From positions 1 through 7,962 of the forward strand of contig DASRUX010000254.1 of the NCBI GenBank assembly GCA_035655235.1: a stretch of DNA of 7,962 nucleotides, written 5' to 3'. Each line of letters starts with the position of its first letter. Position 1 is the first letter of the stretch. The position numbers were made by a program, and so were the translations under genes. Of this stretch, positions 5,706 to 7,962 are shown piece after piece. The notes under the pieces were generated by a model. That model ran no database searches. It saw only the letters and a list, made by a program, of their open reading frames with translations, and had not been told where the DNA came from. Origin of the DNA: JAGTRP01 sp035655235. Its GTDB lineage: Bacteria; Pseudomonadota; Gammaproteobacteria; Burkholderiales; Rhodocyclaceae.

Positions 5706-5972
5706 GTGAGCACCATCACCGTCCGAATGCCCAAGTACCCCGAATGCTGGGAAAGCTGCGGCAACTGCGCCAATGGCGACGTTTTCATCCTGGAACTCCT
5801 GGTCAAGCCCGGTGACCATGTGGAACGGGACGACAATATCCTGACCCTGGAAACCGGCAAGGTGGCCCTGGATATCCCCTCCCCCTACGCCGGCCGCGTC
5901 CTGGAGGTGCATGTCATCGAAGGCGACGTGGTGGACGAAGGCGCCCCTTTGCTCACCCTGGAACAGGACTGA
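5706..5972 (+). CDS. Stand-alone lipoyl/biotinyl carrier domain protein with CX3CX2C
   Basis: An 88-aa protein consisting of almost nothing but a biotinyl/lipoyl carrier domain. The fold signature is complete: VKPGDHVERDDNILTLET (33-50), the modification hairpin ETGKVALDIPSP with K52 as the candidate lipoylated or biotinylated lysine, then YAGRVLEVHVIEGDVVDEG (61-79). The hairpin resembles lipoyl (ETxK) more than biotin (AMKM) sites. Such domains carry swinging-arm intermediates between active sites of multienzyme complexes; no E1, E2, E3 or carboxylase subunit is nearby, so its partner is unknown. Unusually, where other lipoyl domains read roughly PxLGExxxEG, this one has C14, C18 and C21 in PECWESCGNCANG, a CX3CX2C pattern that includes a CGNC dithiol. 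The GTG start at 5706 is the only one in frame that yields the whole domain; no clear Shine-Dalgarno precedes it. EttA follows after a 64-nt gap and may be cotranscribed. Confidence 0.85.
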   Translation: MSTITVRMPKYPECWESCGNCANGDVFILELLVKPGDHVERDDNILTLETGKVALDIPSPYAGRVLEVHVIEGDVVDEGAPLLTLEQD

Positions 5973-5981
5973 TTCCCCACG

Positions 5982-5996
5982 CCGCCCCCGGGGCGG
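5982..5996 (+). other. GC hairpin between lipoyl protein and ettA
   Basis: CCGCCC (5982-5987) pairs with GGGCGG (5991-5996) around a 3-nt loop, 9 nt after the lipoyl-gene stop. A run of six T (6007-6012) follows after a gap of about ten bases, too far for a standard intrinsic terminator. It may weakly attenuate transcription into ettA or mark an RNA end; the evidence is structural only. Confidence 0.35.
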
Positions 5997-6036
5997 TAAA
6001 CTTCCATTTTTTCCCTCAGGCACATTCCCCCAAGCC

Positions 6037-7701
<1,665 letters not shown>

Positions 7702-7714
7702 GCCTTAGCTGTAT

Positions 7715-7743
7715 TGCGCGCCGCCGATTTTGCGCGGTGCGCA
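7715..7743 (+). other. Imperfect 10-bp inverted repeat after ettA
   Basis: TGCGCGCCGC (7715-7724) and GCGGTGCGCA (7734-7743) form ten pairs in RNA, including one G-U, around a 9-nt loop, 13 nt after the ettA stop. No T-run follows, so termination, if any, would need help; it might instead be an operator for the downstream gene. The rest of the 7702-7804 gap is somewhat AT-richer (7748-7772) and probably contains the promoter of the next gene, but I cannot assign boxes with confidence. Confidence 0.35.
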
Positions 7744-7792
7744 GTCCTATGCGAATATCGACAACATTATCGGCTAGCTCGCTTCTCTGACT

Positions 7793-7796
7793 GGAG
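7793..7796 (+). promoter_or_regulatory. Ribosome binding site of the metallo-beta-lactamase-fold gene
   Basis: GGAG with 8-nt spacing to ATG 7805 fixes the start of the exported protein and agrees with a well-formed signal peptide beginning there. Confidence 0.6.
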
Positions 7797-7804
7797 ATTT
7801 CCCA

Positions 7805-7962
7805 ATGTTCAAGAAACTCACGCCGATCCTTGCCGTGAGCGCGGCACTCTTGGCCCTCGTCCCGGTCGCACCGGCAGTCGCCGAAGTGCCGATGGTCAAG
7901 ACCCAAGTCCCCGGCTACTACCGGATGATGGTCGGCCAGTTCGAGGTCACGGCGCTCTTCGA
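7805..7962 (+). CDS. Secreted metallo-beta-lactamase-fold hydrolase, N-terminal part
   Basis: The first 52 codons of a gene that continues past the window. ATG 7805 has GGAG at 7793-7796, 8 nt upstream. The N-terminus is a Sec signal peptide: two lysines (3-4), a hydrophobic core ILAVSAALLALVPV (8-21) and a likely signal peptidase I site after APAVA (residue 26), so the product is periplasmic or exported. The mature start, with the segment KTQVPGYYRMMVGQFEVTAL, is typical of a family of metallo-beta-lactamase-fold hydrolases with leader peptides, which includes methyl-parathion-hydrolase-like enzymes. The HxHxDH zinc motif lies beyond the window, so activity and substrate cannot be judged. 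This recognition rests on a short segment. Confidence 0.75.
   Translation, partial: MFKKLTPILAVSAALLALVPVAPAVAEVPMVKTQVPGYYRMMVGQFEVTALF

Noticed and set aside
5911..6036. Upstream extension of the ettA frame
   Set aside because: It overlaps the end of the lipoyl-domain gene in another frame and encodes low-complexity sequence. The EttA family N-terminus begins exactly at ATG 6037.

Overview
The window looks like ordinary chromosomal DNA from a GC-rich proteobacterium, most likely a betaproteobacterium of the Rhodocyclales type. This rests on strong G/C bias at third codon positions, an EttA very close in sequence and length (554 aa) to the Escherichia coli protein, a proteobacterial-type degenerate EAL-HDOD signalling protein, and a tRNA-Arg with an encoded CCA end. 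The lineage is inferred from gene content only. No mobile element, CRISPR array, rRNA or prophage gene is visible.

Layout. Positions 1-222 (+) are the C-terminal end of a phosphoketolase. A 62-codon hypothetical gene follows (359-547, +), then a good sigma-70-like promoter and an EAL-HDOD protein (722-2095, +) whose phosphodiesterase site is degenerate. Convergent to it is a two-gene minus-strand operon: a 731-aa protein joining an HExxH metallopeptidase-like half to an ATP-grasp half (5421-3226), followed 4 nt later by a SerC-type phosphoserine aminotransferase (3221-2121). Upstream of that operon lies a complete minus-strand transcription unit for tRNA-Arg(ACG), with promoter, tRNA and intrinsic terminator (about 5677-5514). 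Divergent from the tRNA are a free-standing 88-aa lipoyl/biotinyl domain protein (5706-5972, +), the ABC-F translation factor EttA (6037-7701, +) and the first 52 codons of a secreted metallo-beta-lactamase-fold protein (7805 to the window end).

How the genes relate. Only the metallopeptidase/ATP-grasp gene and serC are clearly a functional unit, through near-overlapping, probably coupled translation. The aminotransferase may supply, or act beside, an amino-acid substrate of the ATP-grasp ligase, or the fusion protein may be linked to serine metabolism; neither is shown by sequence alone. The remaining genes (carbon metabolism, c-di-GMP-type signalling, translation) appear to be unrelated neighbours. 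No gene-free stretch exceeds 300 bases; the longest is 548-721.

The two most unusual items are the peptidase-ATP-grasp fusion paired with SerC, and the stand-alone lipoyl domain carrying a CX3CX2C cluster just before its first lipoyl-fold glycine turn.
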